Shown here: positions 1 through 11,743 of the stretch, in pieces
How positions within the stretch are numbered: the stretch's first letter is position 1
Layout of the letters: each line of letters opens with the position of its first letter
NCBI GenBank assembly: GCA_011319805.1
Contig: SJRY01000137.1
Location: 19,594 to 83,593, forward strand
DNA from: Macrocybe gigantea
Lineage: Eukaryota > Basidiomycota > Agaricomycetes > Agaricales > Callistosporiaceae
Direction: 5' to 3'
DNA length: 64,000 bases
Position numbers and translations under genes: made by a program
Notes under the pieces: model-generated
Database searches by the model: none
What the model saw: the letters and a program-made list of their open reading frames with translations, nothing else
Told to the model about the DNA's origin: nothing

Positions 1-501
1 CCAGAACGACTGAAATCAGAAAACATTTGGTGACATGCTCGTGGCGGAGCAAAACCATCTACACGTGTATTAGCACCTTTGCCCTGTCAAAAAGGATGAT
101 GGGCTGATATTAAAGGTCTACAGCCTAGATTCCCGCTATCGTTTGCGTAAATGCAGAAGGCACGAAGCACATGAAGGCGTTAATAGACAGTTGTCGATAA
201 ACCTCTGGACTGAAAGTTGTCAGGTGATGTATATAATTTGTGGATCGGGATGCAGCTGTAACTTGTGTCTTCCAGAACGGCCTCGCGCTGTGATCCACCG
301 ACTTCCTCAAAATCGTATTTCCGATATCTCATTCTTCAGTTCCTTGATACGGTTCGCATTCCCATCAGGGAGTTCTTGAGAGACGAGAACGATTGGCTTG
401 CCAGATTCGAGCCATCCGGGCGATCTCACTGCCCCAGGAAAGGAATGAGGGGGCAAGAGAAGTTCCTCTGTCATGGAACGAGGCTTGCAGTTCGGCCTGG
501 G

Positions 502-510
502 CATATAAGG
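502..510 (+). promoter_or_regulatory. TATA-like box of BTB gene 1
   Basis: CATATAAGG lies about 65 bases before the ATG at 572. The BTB paralog on the other strand has the same GCATATAAG core about 75 bases before its ATG. The shared spacing argues that translation starts at 572 rather than at the earlier in-frame ATG at 533, which sits only 25 bases from the box. Confidence 0.55.
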
Positions 511-571
511 TGCTCAACTCTTTCCCTCCGTGATGGGAAGACCCTCAGCCTTTCGCTTCACTGTATCTTCC

Positions 572-1756
572 ATGGAATCTCTAATGGTCGACGGAATGCC
601 TCACTTACTGGGGCTGCCCTCTGCATCCAACTACACTCTGTCATCATGCTTCGATGAGTCACCTTCCTCTACGCCCATGGATTACAGCCAGATGTCCATC
701 GTGACGAGTTCGCCGGCTGCATCCACCTCCACCCTACCTTGTGATGTCCAGCCACATCCGTTTCCGCAGGAGCTTCCTGACGAGGCTACGCCCCTCGATC
801 AGGAATACATCCTCTCTGTTTCGACCGCGTTCTTTCCTGGCGCGCACGACACCCCTTTTGACACCATGTTCTCCTCCTCTGACGGCGTCATCTTCTATGT
901 GCACTCCTCTGTCCTCACGCGCACCTCCAAGTGCGCGTTCGAGCCATTACTTTTAGTATCGCTCACGTCAGATCTTTGCCGCAACGTATGCATCGCCATC
1001 CCGGAGCCCTCGACGGTGCTCAACATCATACTGCACCTACTCTACGGCCTCTCGTGCGCGCAGAACCAGCCGACGTTTGCAGACATTGAAACCGCATTCG
1101 ACCGCCTGCCACAGTACAGCATCGACCCGCGGGTGCATGTCACACTTGCGGACCCGTTTCACGAGCTCCTCTTGTCCTTTGCACCTCTCTGCCCGCTCGA
1201 GCTCTACGCGCTTGCCGCACGGCACGGCCTTGAGGACGTTGCCGCGGCAGCGTCCACACACCTTCTCTCGTATAACCTCGCCGACATCTCGGACGAGGCG
1301 GCGGAGCGGATCGGCGCAAAGTACCTCAAGCGCCTCGTGCGTCTGCACTTCCACCGTCTACGCTCGCTCAGAGACATCCTCTTCAACCCACCAGAGTCAC
1401 ATCCGCCCGTGCTCGAGTGCAGCTTCAGCGAACAAAAGAAGCTCACAAGAGCGTGGGCGCTCGTCACCGCATATCTCGCATGGGACGCAAAGCCAGGCAA
1501 GTGTTAGACATGGACTTGTTTCCTTACTTGCTCTGGGGAACGGCGATGCTGACTTGGCGAGGCGCAGATATGTCTACCTTCACGATACGTTCTGTGTTCA
1601 AGCCCATGCAACAGCAGTTGAGCTGCGACCTGTGCAAAAAGGCCCTTGAGCAGAGGGTCAAAGATGTCATTGTCCAGTGGACCAACGTAGATGTGAGCGC
1701 TCACCTGGTTTCCGCCTGTCTCGGCCCCATCTGACCGTCCACAGCACAAGATCTAG
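572..1756 (+). CDS. BTB/POZ domain protein (paralog 1)
   Basis: A three-exon model (572-1496, 1568-1692, 1745-1756) encodes about 353 residues in frame. The BTB start is visible as SSDGVIFYVHSSVLTR, after which this paralog family continues with a conserved region to the C-terminus. BTB domains mediate dimerisation and protein contacts, and the target here is unknown. The first intron has a GC donor (CCAG|GCAAGT) exactly where paralog 2 has CCGG|GTGAGT. The last exon is only 12 nt and encodes HKI plus stop; it is conserved in paralog 2. An N-terminal intron present in paralog 2 is not clearly present here, although a CCGCAG acceptor-like site sits at the equivalent place near 769. Start 572 is chosen from TATA spacing; 533 is the alternative. 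Confidence 0.85.
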
Positions 1757-3110
1757 CCCCAATCTAGAAATACAGTTCATATCTCAATGCAAGCAACGAT
1801 CGGCTACTTCTCTTCTATTTCTTATCGGGCTTCGGGTTTCCTTCCTTGCATGAAAAAGTGGTTCAATCTTCGATCTGCTATCCTATCTCTATCCCGTTCT
1901 CTGAGACTTGGACTTGCAATACATATTATAGCCAGCAATTGTAAATTAAAAGGTCAATATACACGCATGCCACCTATCTGGAACGCATACCGGTTTGCAG
2001 GATGTCAGTGTCACTCGCCCTCCCCGGACAGCTAAAAGGAACCTGCGACACGGCATGCATTACACGGCAATCTCCAGTCTCAATTGGATTTGAGAGTTGA
2101 ACTGGCTTACCAAGAAGCCTCCGAACGCCCGCAACTACACCTTCGATAACTTCCATGCTTGATACAGATGTCAAAAGCAAGAGAGCCTATGCGCTCTATG
2201 TCCCCCGCAAAGAATCACACCCAGGACTTCAAGGAGCCTAGACCGATTTATAATACATGTGCTCGCCAAGTTGATGGCAGAAGAACAGGCCGACGGCAAC
2301 TAGGAGCAACGTGAGGTTTTCCTTTCTGGCCCGAGACGAATTCTCGCAAGACACACATACTTTACGACAAGTGGTTCTAGCGTTCTGTTCGTACCTCATG
2401 TCTCGGGACTGAGATTGTTGGGCATTGCCATATTACTGATATGGGATTTTTTTTTCGCCGTTCCTGTCGATCGTTGGTGGATCGATCAAATCACATCCAC
2501 CACTCCAACTCCGACTTCGCCTCCCCACCTTCGGCGGCATTCCGTCGAGCCACAAGTCAGTCTGCTGCCTGGGCCTAGAAACACTGGCAGAAGGGGAAAG
2601 AGATGGTGGTGGGGACTGGGACAATGGAGTAATGGAGGTCTAGGTGCCCATATCTTTTGAAGGCAGTGGAGTGGGTATCAGAGTCGAACTTGTCATCGGC
2701 GCGGCACCACAAATATCGCCAGGTCGGGACGGGAATTCTGAGAGCTAGAAACGTAATTGTTCGAGGGGAGCCCCCTCGTCAACTTCAGGAGGGACGGCGA
2801 AATTATACAGTCCGATCTCTTCAAGAATCAAAAATCCTCTCTGAGCCTCACCAACAGGAGGGATCTCAAGAACGACAATAGTAGGAGGCGGTAGAAGTCC
2901 TCGGCCTAACTTTGATGGCAGTCTTGAGCATCTTTGATGATATAACCATGCACGCGATTGCGTTCAAATGTATATGCCATCCCGAGGCATTGAGAACATA
3001 GATCCATATCAAAATGCACATGTAATAGCAATCTAATATAACATCATGAGTATAAGTCGACAAAATCTGTAGGTCGTGAAGAAAAAGGATCTGTAAACAG
3101 ACAAGACAGA
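1757..3110. other. Intergenic, no gene seen
   Basis: This is the stretch between the end of BTB gene 1 and the convergent end of MAD1. Short ORFs exist on both strands, but none has a recognisable motif or supported splice structure. Confidence 0.5.
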
Positions 3111-5618
3111 TTACCTCCCCGCGCCCTGTTTCTTCGAGTTCTCGTAGCATTCCAGGGTGACGCTCGCCAAAAAGCCGGGTATGCATTGCTCGTTTTCGAT
3201 CCAGTAGTGCATGAGGTTCGGCAAGTCCTGCGGCCCTCCTTCGCCTTGAGCGACGAGCTGCATCCGCACGCTCTGGCCTTCGCCGCCCGACTTGGCGTTG
3301 ATGGGCTGAAAAACGAACGAGGCGCAGAGGTCGTAGATGGACGTCACACGAATTTGGCCGTTTGGATAGAACGCCAGCTTCACGCCAAGTATAGACGCGA
3401 TGGCCTCTCGGAACTCGGCACTCTTGGACGAAAAGATCTGTCATGGTGAGATCAATCCAAGTGAAGGAACACAAAACCCAGGCAAATATTCACCTGTTGT
3501 AGCCTAAGCAGCCGCTTTTCCTTCTGTTTCACGACATCTTCCAGATCTTGTTTTTCCCTATTCACGAGCTCCCAACTCTCCCTTGGCACCAGCTCCTCAT
3601 TGCCATCGCCTGGCCCTCCTTGGCCACCAGTACGGGCTCCGCCCTCCTCCAGCTCCTTCAATCTCTTTATCAACGCTTCGTTCTCGCTCTTCAGCCTGTC
3701 CATGGCAGCCTGGCGCAGATCGAACCACTGCTGTTCCGGATTGTCCTTGAACGAGAGGACGCGCGTGTTCGAAGGAACGTGTCGTCCGCCCGCGATCTCC
3801 CCGCCCAGCTCGAAGAGAGACTGTTCGAGCTCATCAATCTTTTCTAGATGAGCCTTGGACTCCGACTCGGCCGACTCGAGGGCTGTGTGGAAGTCGTTGA
3901 ATTTTTGGCACTGCGTCTGATGATGAAAACATACGCCAACCTTGTTGCATCTGCTCCTTTTCAGCCTTTATTACTTTGATCTGGGCTGCAAGCTCCTCTC
4001 GTGTGCGGCCATGACCAAGCGTCAGAGAATCGCCTCCAAGAGTGTCGATTTCGCGCGCTAGTTGGTCGTTCGTGGTCTTGTATTCTTCTAACAGAACTTC
4101 AAGCTGCTCTATCCGTTTCGTCTGCGCCTCTTTAATCAAGGTTTCATCCTCGTTTGCGTGCTCCGCATTGAAGCTGGCCTGTTCCAAGATTCACGCGGGG
4201 TAAGGACTTGACCGTGGTCAGAAAGACTCACAATGAGCGTCCGCAGGAATCCGACTTCCCGCTCAGCGATGATAGCACGTTGTTCCTTGCGACTAATTTG
4301 ATCCTTTAGTGCACGTAGATCGCTTTCGAGCTTTTCCATTTTCTCGCGCATTTCGGCTTCTAGAGCCTCAAGACTGCTGAGTTCTGCCTCGCGCCGACGG
4401 AGCAAAGCCACTGTGGAGCCGTGTTCTTCTAGTAACCGCGCGTGGGCGAGACGAAGGTCGGAAAGATTCCGCGTAATGGACACCGGTGTCTCTGATGGAG
4501 TCGATGACTCCGCCATATTTTCTTTCGCCCTGATGTTGAAACTACTGAACGGTCTCGACAGAGAAAAAGGAGGCAAAGTAACATACCATGCTTCTCTTTC
4601 GCATCTCCCCGCAAGAACCTCAGCTTCTAGCTTCACGACCTTCTCTCTTAGCTCCTCCATCATCTTCACCTTTCTCTCGAGACCCCTCTTTTCCTCCCTC
4701 AGGACCTCTACACTCGTGTTTCGTTCCCTTAAAATGGTCACTTCCGACGTCAGCTTGGCATTCGCCGATTCCAATGACCGGAGGTAACTAGCTTGACGGT
4801 GGAGCTCTTCCCGAACGACTCTCATGGATTCTGCTTCTGTGTATTTCCTCTCTAGCGTGTCCTGTACGGAGCTAAGCTCGTCAAACTGCTCCCGCAGTTC
4901 CTCAATCGTCCTGCCTCGCTCTGAAGCCAGCTGCTTCGTCTGCGCTAGTTCTTCTTCCAGGTAGTGCAACTGGTGTGATATAGTGGCAAATTGGGATTTC
5001 TGAGCGGCGATAGTCTGGGCTGTGTTCCGCGAGAGTGTGGAATGGGCGTCTTGCAAATCTACGTGCTCTTCCCGGAGGATAGATAGTGAATCTCGGAGGG
5101 CGCGTAGTTCTTGATCACTCCTTCGCTGTGCAACACGATGTATCAGATGCTCTGCAGAACAAAGGGAGGACACGGATTGACCTTCTCGTCCTCGTATTCA
5201 GCTCGTTCCTTCTCCTTCTCCTCCCTCTCCTCCTTCTCCCTATCTGCAAACCACCGCCGGTCTCTCTCTAACCGCTCAGTAATAAGCTCCTTCTCTCTGA
5301 GTTTTGTTTCCAGCTCCATCTTCGTTGTTTGAGCAGCAACGAGCTTTCGTTCGAGGTTCGCCTGTGCCATAGTCGACGAGAGAACCTGGGAACGCTGCTG
5401 GCGTTTCGCCGTCGAGAGTTTAGGATCTGCATGTCAAACTCTTGATAAATCCACCCCTTGCGTGCACAAAGGTGCAGAGCTCGATACGTGAATCCACACT
5501 GACCTCGCTCAAGTTCTGCAGCCAGCGAGTCGCGCTTCGTCGCCGTCGACGGAGTAGGCGCAAACGGGTTATACGATGTCGACCTATCCAAAGGCGTTGA
5601 AAACTTGTCCCTTTCCAT
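3111..5618 (-). CDS. MAD1: Spindle assembly checkpoint protein MAD1
   Basis: This is a long coiled-coil protein read from 5618 to the stop at 3111 through several short introns. The N-terminus (MERDKFSTPLDRSTSYNPF) is followed by several hundred residues of heptad-like E/K/L/R-rich coiled coil. The last exon holds a compact C-terminal domain (KLAFYPNGQIRVTSIYDL, then MHYWIENEQCIPGFLASVTL), the RWD-like head typical of Mad1. Mad1 recruits Mad2 to unattached kinetochores and supports checkpoint signalling with Bub1. The stretch before the head reads LLRLQQIFSSK, where well-studied Mad1 proteins carry an RLK Bub1-contact motif, so the Lys appears replaced by Gln. The gene is divergent from the DUF262 gene, with a 142-base shared promoter. 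Exact internal exon borders were not all resolved. Confidence 0.9.
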
Positions 5619-5760
5619 CTTAAATGCGCGACGGTGGGGACAATGGACGACAACAAAGGACGACGCGGAGGATTATTGATACCTATTTGTGCAGCCGCTG
5701 TCGACTCCGTTCAGGGACCCTCGCCTTTAGTTGCACGCCATTTTTTTTTCCTTCTGCGTC
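5619..5760. promoter_or_regulatory. Divergent promoter of MAD1 and the DUF262 gene
   Basis: Only 142 bases separate the start codons of two divergently transcribed genes, so both promoters must lie here or overlap the 5' exons. No TATA box is evident. Confidence 0.5.
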
Positions 5761-7611
5761 ATGTACTCTGACGACAGCTCCGAGCTCACTGGCATCGAGT
5801 CAGACGACGATTACCAAGGATCAACACAGAAATCGGCAAAGAATGTCCGCAAGCACGATGGATATCGCATAAAAAATGCGCTCAAGCCACCGCGAGCAAC
5901 GACCTATACCGCCGCGGCTCTGCACGGTGAGTGGGCGTGTATCAAGTTCCTGTGACGTGCTTTATCACTGATCTTGTCTTTTAGACCAGATCGTCAATGC
6001 AGACATCGACCTTGAGCCCGAGTATCAACGAGGTATGCCCTCCAAGCCTACTGAGGACGGCGTCCGATAGCTCAACGTTATCTTCGTTGTAGACGTTGTC
6101 TGGCCAGACACGAAACAAATTGGACTCATAGACTCTATTTTCCGCAATTTCTACATTCCTCCAGTCATCTTCGGTATGCGGCACACTGCGTTTTCGTCAG
6201 GGACAATATTCATCGCGTTTTCTTCATACACGTGTTCCCCCAGCCACGAAAATATCTGATGATGGAACAGAGGCAAAAACATGCATAGATGGGAAACAGC
6301 GTCTAACTTCAATACGAAAGTGCGTGTTTTCATCATGTTTATCATGTATAGTCATTTTACGCGCTTCTCTTCATCTTTACCAGATTTATGGATGGAGTAG
6401 TGAGCTCAATTATCTTTCCAACTCTTTTTTATCTCCCTTTACATCCTATTGCATTTGCAGATACCGCGTGAGTTTTGTCAGCTAGCCCGCTTTTGCTGAT
6501 GTTTACTGACCAGAACTCTCGTCCCCTCACAGACAAAGACCCGTACGTCTTGCAACGCACTCCCGTTCGCGTATAATTTATACTCGCTCACAGATCGACA
6601 GGCGAGAAATTATGGTATAAGGATGATCCTGTGCCCGCCTCAAAGTCACGGCCGAGGAAGATCCTTCCGGATAAACTGAAACGTGCCTTTGCGAACAAGC
6701 AGATTGTCTGCGTAGAGTATCAAGACATCACAGGAAACGATGAACGAGAAATCTTCCAGGTGTGTCAAGTCGATGGATACTTGCTCCTCTTGTCCCTGAC
6801 CGCTCAAACAGAGGGTTCAACTTGGGATGGCACTCACGCCAGCAGGTTGGTGTTTCATGACGAACGCCAATTTTTGGAGCTAATTAAGGGTGAACTAGAA
6901 AAACTGCAGGTCATAAGCACCCCCCGTGCCGCCTTCATACGCGAAGTACAGTATAAATTTCTCAAAGACGAAAACGGTCTAGGAGGCGAAGCCTTGGAAT
7001 GGGACCGCTCCCGCGGGAGCGACTTTCGATGCCTTGCGCAGGCCATCTATTGTATAAATACCTACGGTCCGACGATGAAATCTGCTGGATCTATCGTCAG
7101 GCTCGAAAAGTGGCTGAGCGTCTCCGAACCGTTCCCGCCTTCGCTGCAGGACAAAGTGCACGACACTTTCCGCGTGTTCTCTGAACTCGTGCAGGACCCA
7201 CAGCTGAGCCAGTCGTTCAAGAAGCCATCCAAAGTGTCCCCGATCGAGTTCGTGCTCATCAGCCTCCTTGTCGCTGTGCACAAGGATGCTCTAAGCCGCG
7301 CCCAACTCGCCGCTACGATCGCGAAGATGCGCGATGATGTGAGGGATTCACATTTCGATATCCGCATGAACGACCGTGTGGCGAAGACGATGCTGGATTT
7401 CATTAAGAACGTACGAGCTGCTGGGGTGGAAGAGAGCAGCACCAAATCTACAGGCGCGAAGCGGAAGCGGTCCAACAGCGAGGACGATGATGCGGACTAC
7501 AAGGACGCATCCGGCTCTGGATCTAATACGAAGCCGAAACCAAAGGCAAAAAAGAGTTCCCCCTCGACACCCGCCACCCTGTGCCCCCTAAAGCACCTGC
7601 ATCTGCGTTGA
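5761..7611 (+). CDS. DUF262 (GmrSD/ParB-like nuclease fold) domain protein
   Basis: Eight exons (5761-5926, 5985-6032, 6093-6173, 6244-6319, 6384-6399, 6461-6467, 6533-6542, 6594-7611) give an uninterrupted 473-residue protein. The DUF262 signature is clear: PEYQRDVVWPDTKQIGLIDS, then PPVIFATK and CIDGKQRLTSI, where bacterial GmrSD-type proteins have a DGQQR motif. Continuity across FMDGV-IP-HKDP-STGEKLWY supports two tiny exons of 7 and 10 nt. The C-terminus is K/S/P-rich with an acidic patch, suggesting nuclear localisation. In bacteria DUF262 belongs to modification-dependent restriction systems; the role in fungi is unknown. A frameshift near 7560-7600 may hide a longer tail (see next entry). 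Confidence 0.85.
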
Positions 7612-8348
7612 GAGTAGCAGCCGCCTCTGCTGCCACTCTATCGATCCAAAAGCCGATCTCCGCGCTGGGACGGGCGTCGTCACCGCCGTCAGTTCGAAAA
7701 CCGACACCGGTGCCGACACCCGCTTCAACGCCGACGGTTCCCGCCGCACCGACGCCGACCCATGCTGGCCCGTCATCGGACAGGATGGCAGCCCTGCGCG
7801 CGGCGAAGAGCACGGTAGCGGCAGCGGCCACGTCATCGTCGCAGCGCCGTAGGTCGCTGCCCACGCCCCCGCCGCAGCCTCGCGCGGTGCAGCTCCACTC
7901 CCAAGCCCAAGCCTCGTCCTTATCATCAACGCCGCGTGCGCTCGCGCAGCTGCCATCCCCCGCCGCGGGTAAGCCGCCTAGCTCCAGCCAGCTGCAGCAA
8001 CAGCGGCCATCACACCTGCCGCAGCCGCCACGCCTACTGCCAACGGGGCCCAAGTCGCTGCAGCCGGTGGACACAGCGCTCATGGCTACGCTCATGCGCG
8101 GGGGCAGCAGCAGTCGCAGCCTCATACGCCCGTGCCGCCACGCCAGCCTGCTTACCGTCCTCAACCGCTTCAGCCACCCCACGTGCCATCGTCCATATCG
8201 ATGGCGTCGCCCGCGTCTACGTCCCCGTCGACGCAAGATCCGTGGTCCCACGTGCAGCGGCATCCATCTGGCCTGGCCTCGAATCCCAGAGGGCACCAGC
8301 GATGAGGAGCTCGTCCTGTCGCTTGATGTCAGTGTCTGGAGCATCTGA
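7581..8348 (+). other. Possible out-of-frame C-terminal extension of the DUF262 protein
   Basis: A 255-residue P/S/A/Q-rich ORF overlaps the last codons of the DUF262 ORF in another frame. The in-frame tail KKSSPSTPAT would join smoothly to PPKAPASALR with a single-base change in the C-rich run around 7570-7595. Low-complexity composition makes homology hard to judge. It could equally be non-coding, and it has a GC-rich shadow ORF on the other strand. Confidence 0.35.
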
Positions 8349-11300
8349 ATTTCTCTCGTTTTCTTGTGTTCCTTCTTTTTACCTGTTTTCTCTTCTTATC
8401 TCTTATTTCATTCTTTTCATTACGCATCTCTTCTCCATCTTCCTTCTGTCTTGCCCTTGTCATGACGGCGGAGGTAAGATGCTTCAAGGCAGGGAGGAAG
8501 GAGATTCCATTTGACCAGCATGCCTTCCAAGCCTTCATGATGGTCGCCGCGGACCTAGAGTGACTCGCATTAGGAGCAAATTTAGCGATAAAATCCGAGC
8601 AAGCTGAATCTAGTTCTTCCGCTCACGGTTGTTCTTTCTCCCTCCCCCTTGCCCATGTCCTTGCCCGTACCCGTTTCCGATTTCCTCGTCTTCTGTTCTT
8701 CCTCATTCCTGCGTTTTCCCCGGTTGCTGGGGCATTTCTAATATATTATGTTTCCTTTCTGTTTTTGCCTTGACCATGACACGAGGTGATGAAAGATTGA
8801 AGATCTGCGTTCCTTGTAGGTCCACCTCACGTCTAGCTCGTCCTTTTTCCCCTTCATTCTAGTGCGAAAAATAATGAAGAACAGAAGGGGAAAAAAACGT
8901 AACTGAGGTTTCTTTCTCGAATAGCTGGGTACGAGAGTGTACGGAATAAAGAAAATGCTAGAAGAAAGCCATTGAATTTTTTTTTTTTTTTTTTTGAGAA
9001 TACGATGACGATAATCGCTTGATGCGCTTTCGGATCGTTGAGCGCCCGTTCTCCAAAGAAGCGGGTCATCTTCGAAGAGAGGACCAGACCCTCTTGATCA
9101 CTCCCAAGTGCAACGTCTCCATGTCGCACAGGCCGTGAACGGCGCTACTAGCTTATCAAGAATGGAAAGCATCAGGACGAGGGAGGTGGAGCACGTCGAA
9201 GTTGCACGAGCTCACTAGGTTCGCCGTTCTCCGAGTTCTGGATCGTCGCTTCCCCGCACGCCGAATATGCCGACGCATCTTTTCATTCACAATTGGAGAT
9301 ATGCTTCCTGGGCCTTCTCTCGCTCTTGTGCCCTCCCAGGCGTTTTTTACGTGGACATCTCGGCCGCTTTTCCGGGTCTTCGTTTTCATTTCTGACTCGG
9401 CTGGCTCGGTTCATGAGTCTATCCATCTTACGAATACAGGCCGAAGCTGAGTTGGTTTGTGTGTTGAAGGTTCATTCATGATTTAACACCCCAGATTCCT
9501 TTGTCGACAACGATGCCGTTATCTTGCTAGATGCAGAAAAGTTGAAAAGAAGAAAACAAAACACGAAAGGGTGATCCTGAGGATTATATGGTTAGGTCCA
9601 GAAGAGAGGTTCATAAGGCAGCGTCTTCAATGATCCACCTAGCCCATGACCACGTCACGTATCCTCCAAAAGGGCTAGAGTATCCACATAAAAAAAAACA
9701 GGACATGAACAAAATCTCCCTCGATCATTTTGAATGCTCCACGGCATAATCGTCATGAGCTATCCAGGATAGAGGAGGTGAAGACCGGGCAGGCGGGAAG
9801 CCTAGAAACTCATGCCTTGGATGCCTCTCCTCTTGGGCCAATCGGTGCAGGGCGCTTGCAAGTGCTCATATGTCTGTGTGTCATCAATCCCTACCTTCTG
9901 CCGTGGGTCGGAGTATGTTGTCGAAAGGTCACGAGGATGCCGTGACCTATGAGCCGAACGGCCGCACGTCACCGAACTTGGATGTGCTTGCACTTTTCAT
10001 CATGATCACAATCATCGCGGCCAGTCGGGGAAAAAGAGCTCATCGATTGTCTTCGTATTTCAAATGACAACGAAAACATATCGAGATGTGGCCAATCGTC
10101 TTTTCTTTTTTGCGCAGCGGGCATTCCGCCGGTTTTCCGAGGACCGTTTCTGCTCGCAAGCGTGTATGAACGCCGGGCCGGAGTTTTGAATGTCGAAAAC
10201 TCCTTCCCGCCTTTGCACCCCAGATTTTACGACAACTTAAAGCTAAGCCAGGGTTCCCAAAAGAAAAGAGAAAGGCAAAAACTCAAACACAAAAGAGGCC
10301 ATCCACCTTTGGTACCCTTGGAGGTTGGTGCTGGTTTGCCTCAAAGAAAGGCATGGTTTCAGTATTCTAGAATCATGAACCGAAGTAAGGGCAGGTAAGA
10401 CAAGACTTCTTCTCCGCTTTCCCTGATGTCCTTCGCCCAGATTCTGTAACCTACATTACGCGAGAGAGGGTAGACCACCCAGAAGCGAACCTCAAATTGT
10501 CTGGAAAGGCTTGCTGGGACAATCAGTCTAAGGGATGGGGACAACATGCGCCGCCGGACCATGTTCATATAGCGGCGAGACATTGTCTTTTGAGTATAGT
10601 CAAAACAGATAAAAAACAAAAGAGGGGAAAAGCACCGGTTGGTCGTTGATTTCGACCCGAAGATAGTGTGATGAGCACAAACAGATTGATCACGCCACTG
10701 TCGTTGCTCAAAGTGAAACCTCCAATGAAGGGTAAGTCTCTGTTTGTATGAATGCGTTTTGAGCTAGCAATGGTTATCACTGAAACCATGCCCTCCCACA
10801 TATAGCAGCTTGCAGGCCATATAGGGAGTTGATTACATCCTCCTCGAAGGGTTCGTGTCCTTTGAGTCCGAGCCTGAATTTCTCCACACAGCTCTAGTTC
10901 TCTTTTGTCGCTCTGGGCACTACAAGGGGTTTAAAACGGTACTGTATACCAACCCCCTCCCCCACTCGCCTCATCTATTTTTATGCCATCATCATTACAT
11001 TTTCAGTCTGTCGTCGTATTTCTGGGCCTATATGTATCGCCACATATGTTGTTTAAGACGCTAGCTAGTCGAATGATTGCTGTCGTCTTCATTTGACGCA
11101 CAACAGATGACAAGTAACGTGTCAAGATTGGGTTACATAGGGGGATGATTCAATAACGTTAAAGACACGAAGTATGGAACGGCATCTTTTAGAAACAGCG
11201 AGCTACGTAGAATTGGGGCGCAGAAGGGCGCACGGAACTGGTAATAGTCATTTAACGTGCCTTGCCCCAAATCTGAGCAGTACTGACATGTTGGTTATAG

Positions 11301-11743
11301 GTCTACGACCCTGAAAGATGAGTGGACTTCTCGGAGCCGGCGTTCAATACCATGAGCTACACAAAGGCTATGATGCATTCAAATTCATTGAAATGTGTCG
11401 TGGGCATTGTCTTATTCTTATCGCGGTTACTCCTACATCTCCCCCTCTTTTTTTTTTCTTTTAGGACTAGCACCGTTCAGCAAATCGAGCGCCAAAGATC
11501 CGAGGTGAGAAAGAGTTATTTAGACATACGGGTCATACATCAGTTGCAATTGTAAGACAGCCCTCAGATGACGAGTGATAGGCACGACGATGCTTGTCGC
11601 GTGTTCAGTCAAGTTGGTCAAACAAAAGATGACGATGATCAATGCGAGACGTCTGAGAACGGGGGCATGTGACAGGCTCAGTTGCGTCATGATCCCGACG
11701 CAGAAACATTTCACTGAAATCTCTGACACGTACTGCCATTGTC
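8349..11743. other. Gene-poor region of about 3.4 kb
   Basis: No ORF here shows a recognisable domain or convincing splice pattern. A 19-base T run lies at about 8977-8995. The content looks like ordinary intergenic sequence with short accidental ORFs; a non-coding RNA or diverged transposon fragment cannot be excluded by eye. Confidence 0.4.

Noticed and set aside
7523..8344. Minus-strand ORF of 273 residues, Gly/Arg/Ala-rich
   Set aside because: It mirrors the GC-rich P/S/A repeat-like sequence on the plus strand and has no recognisable domain.
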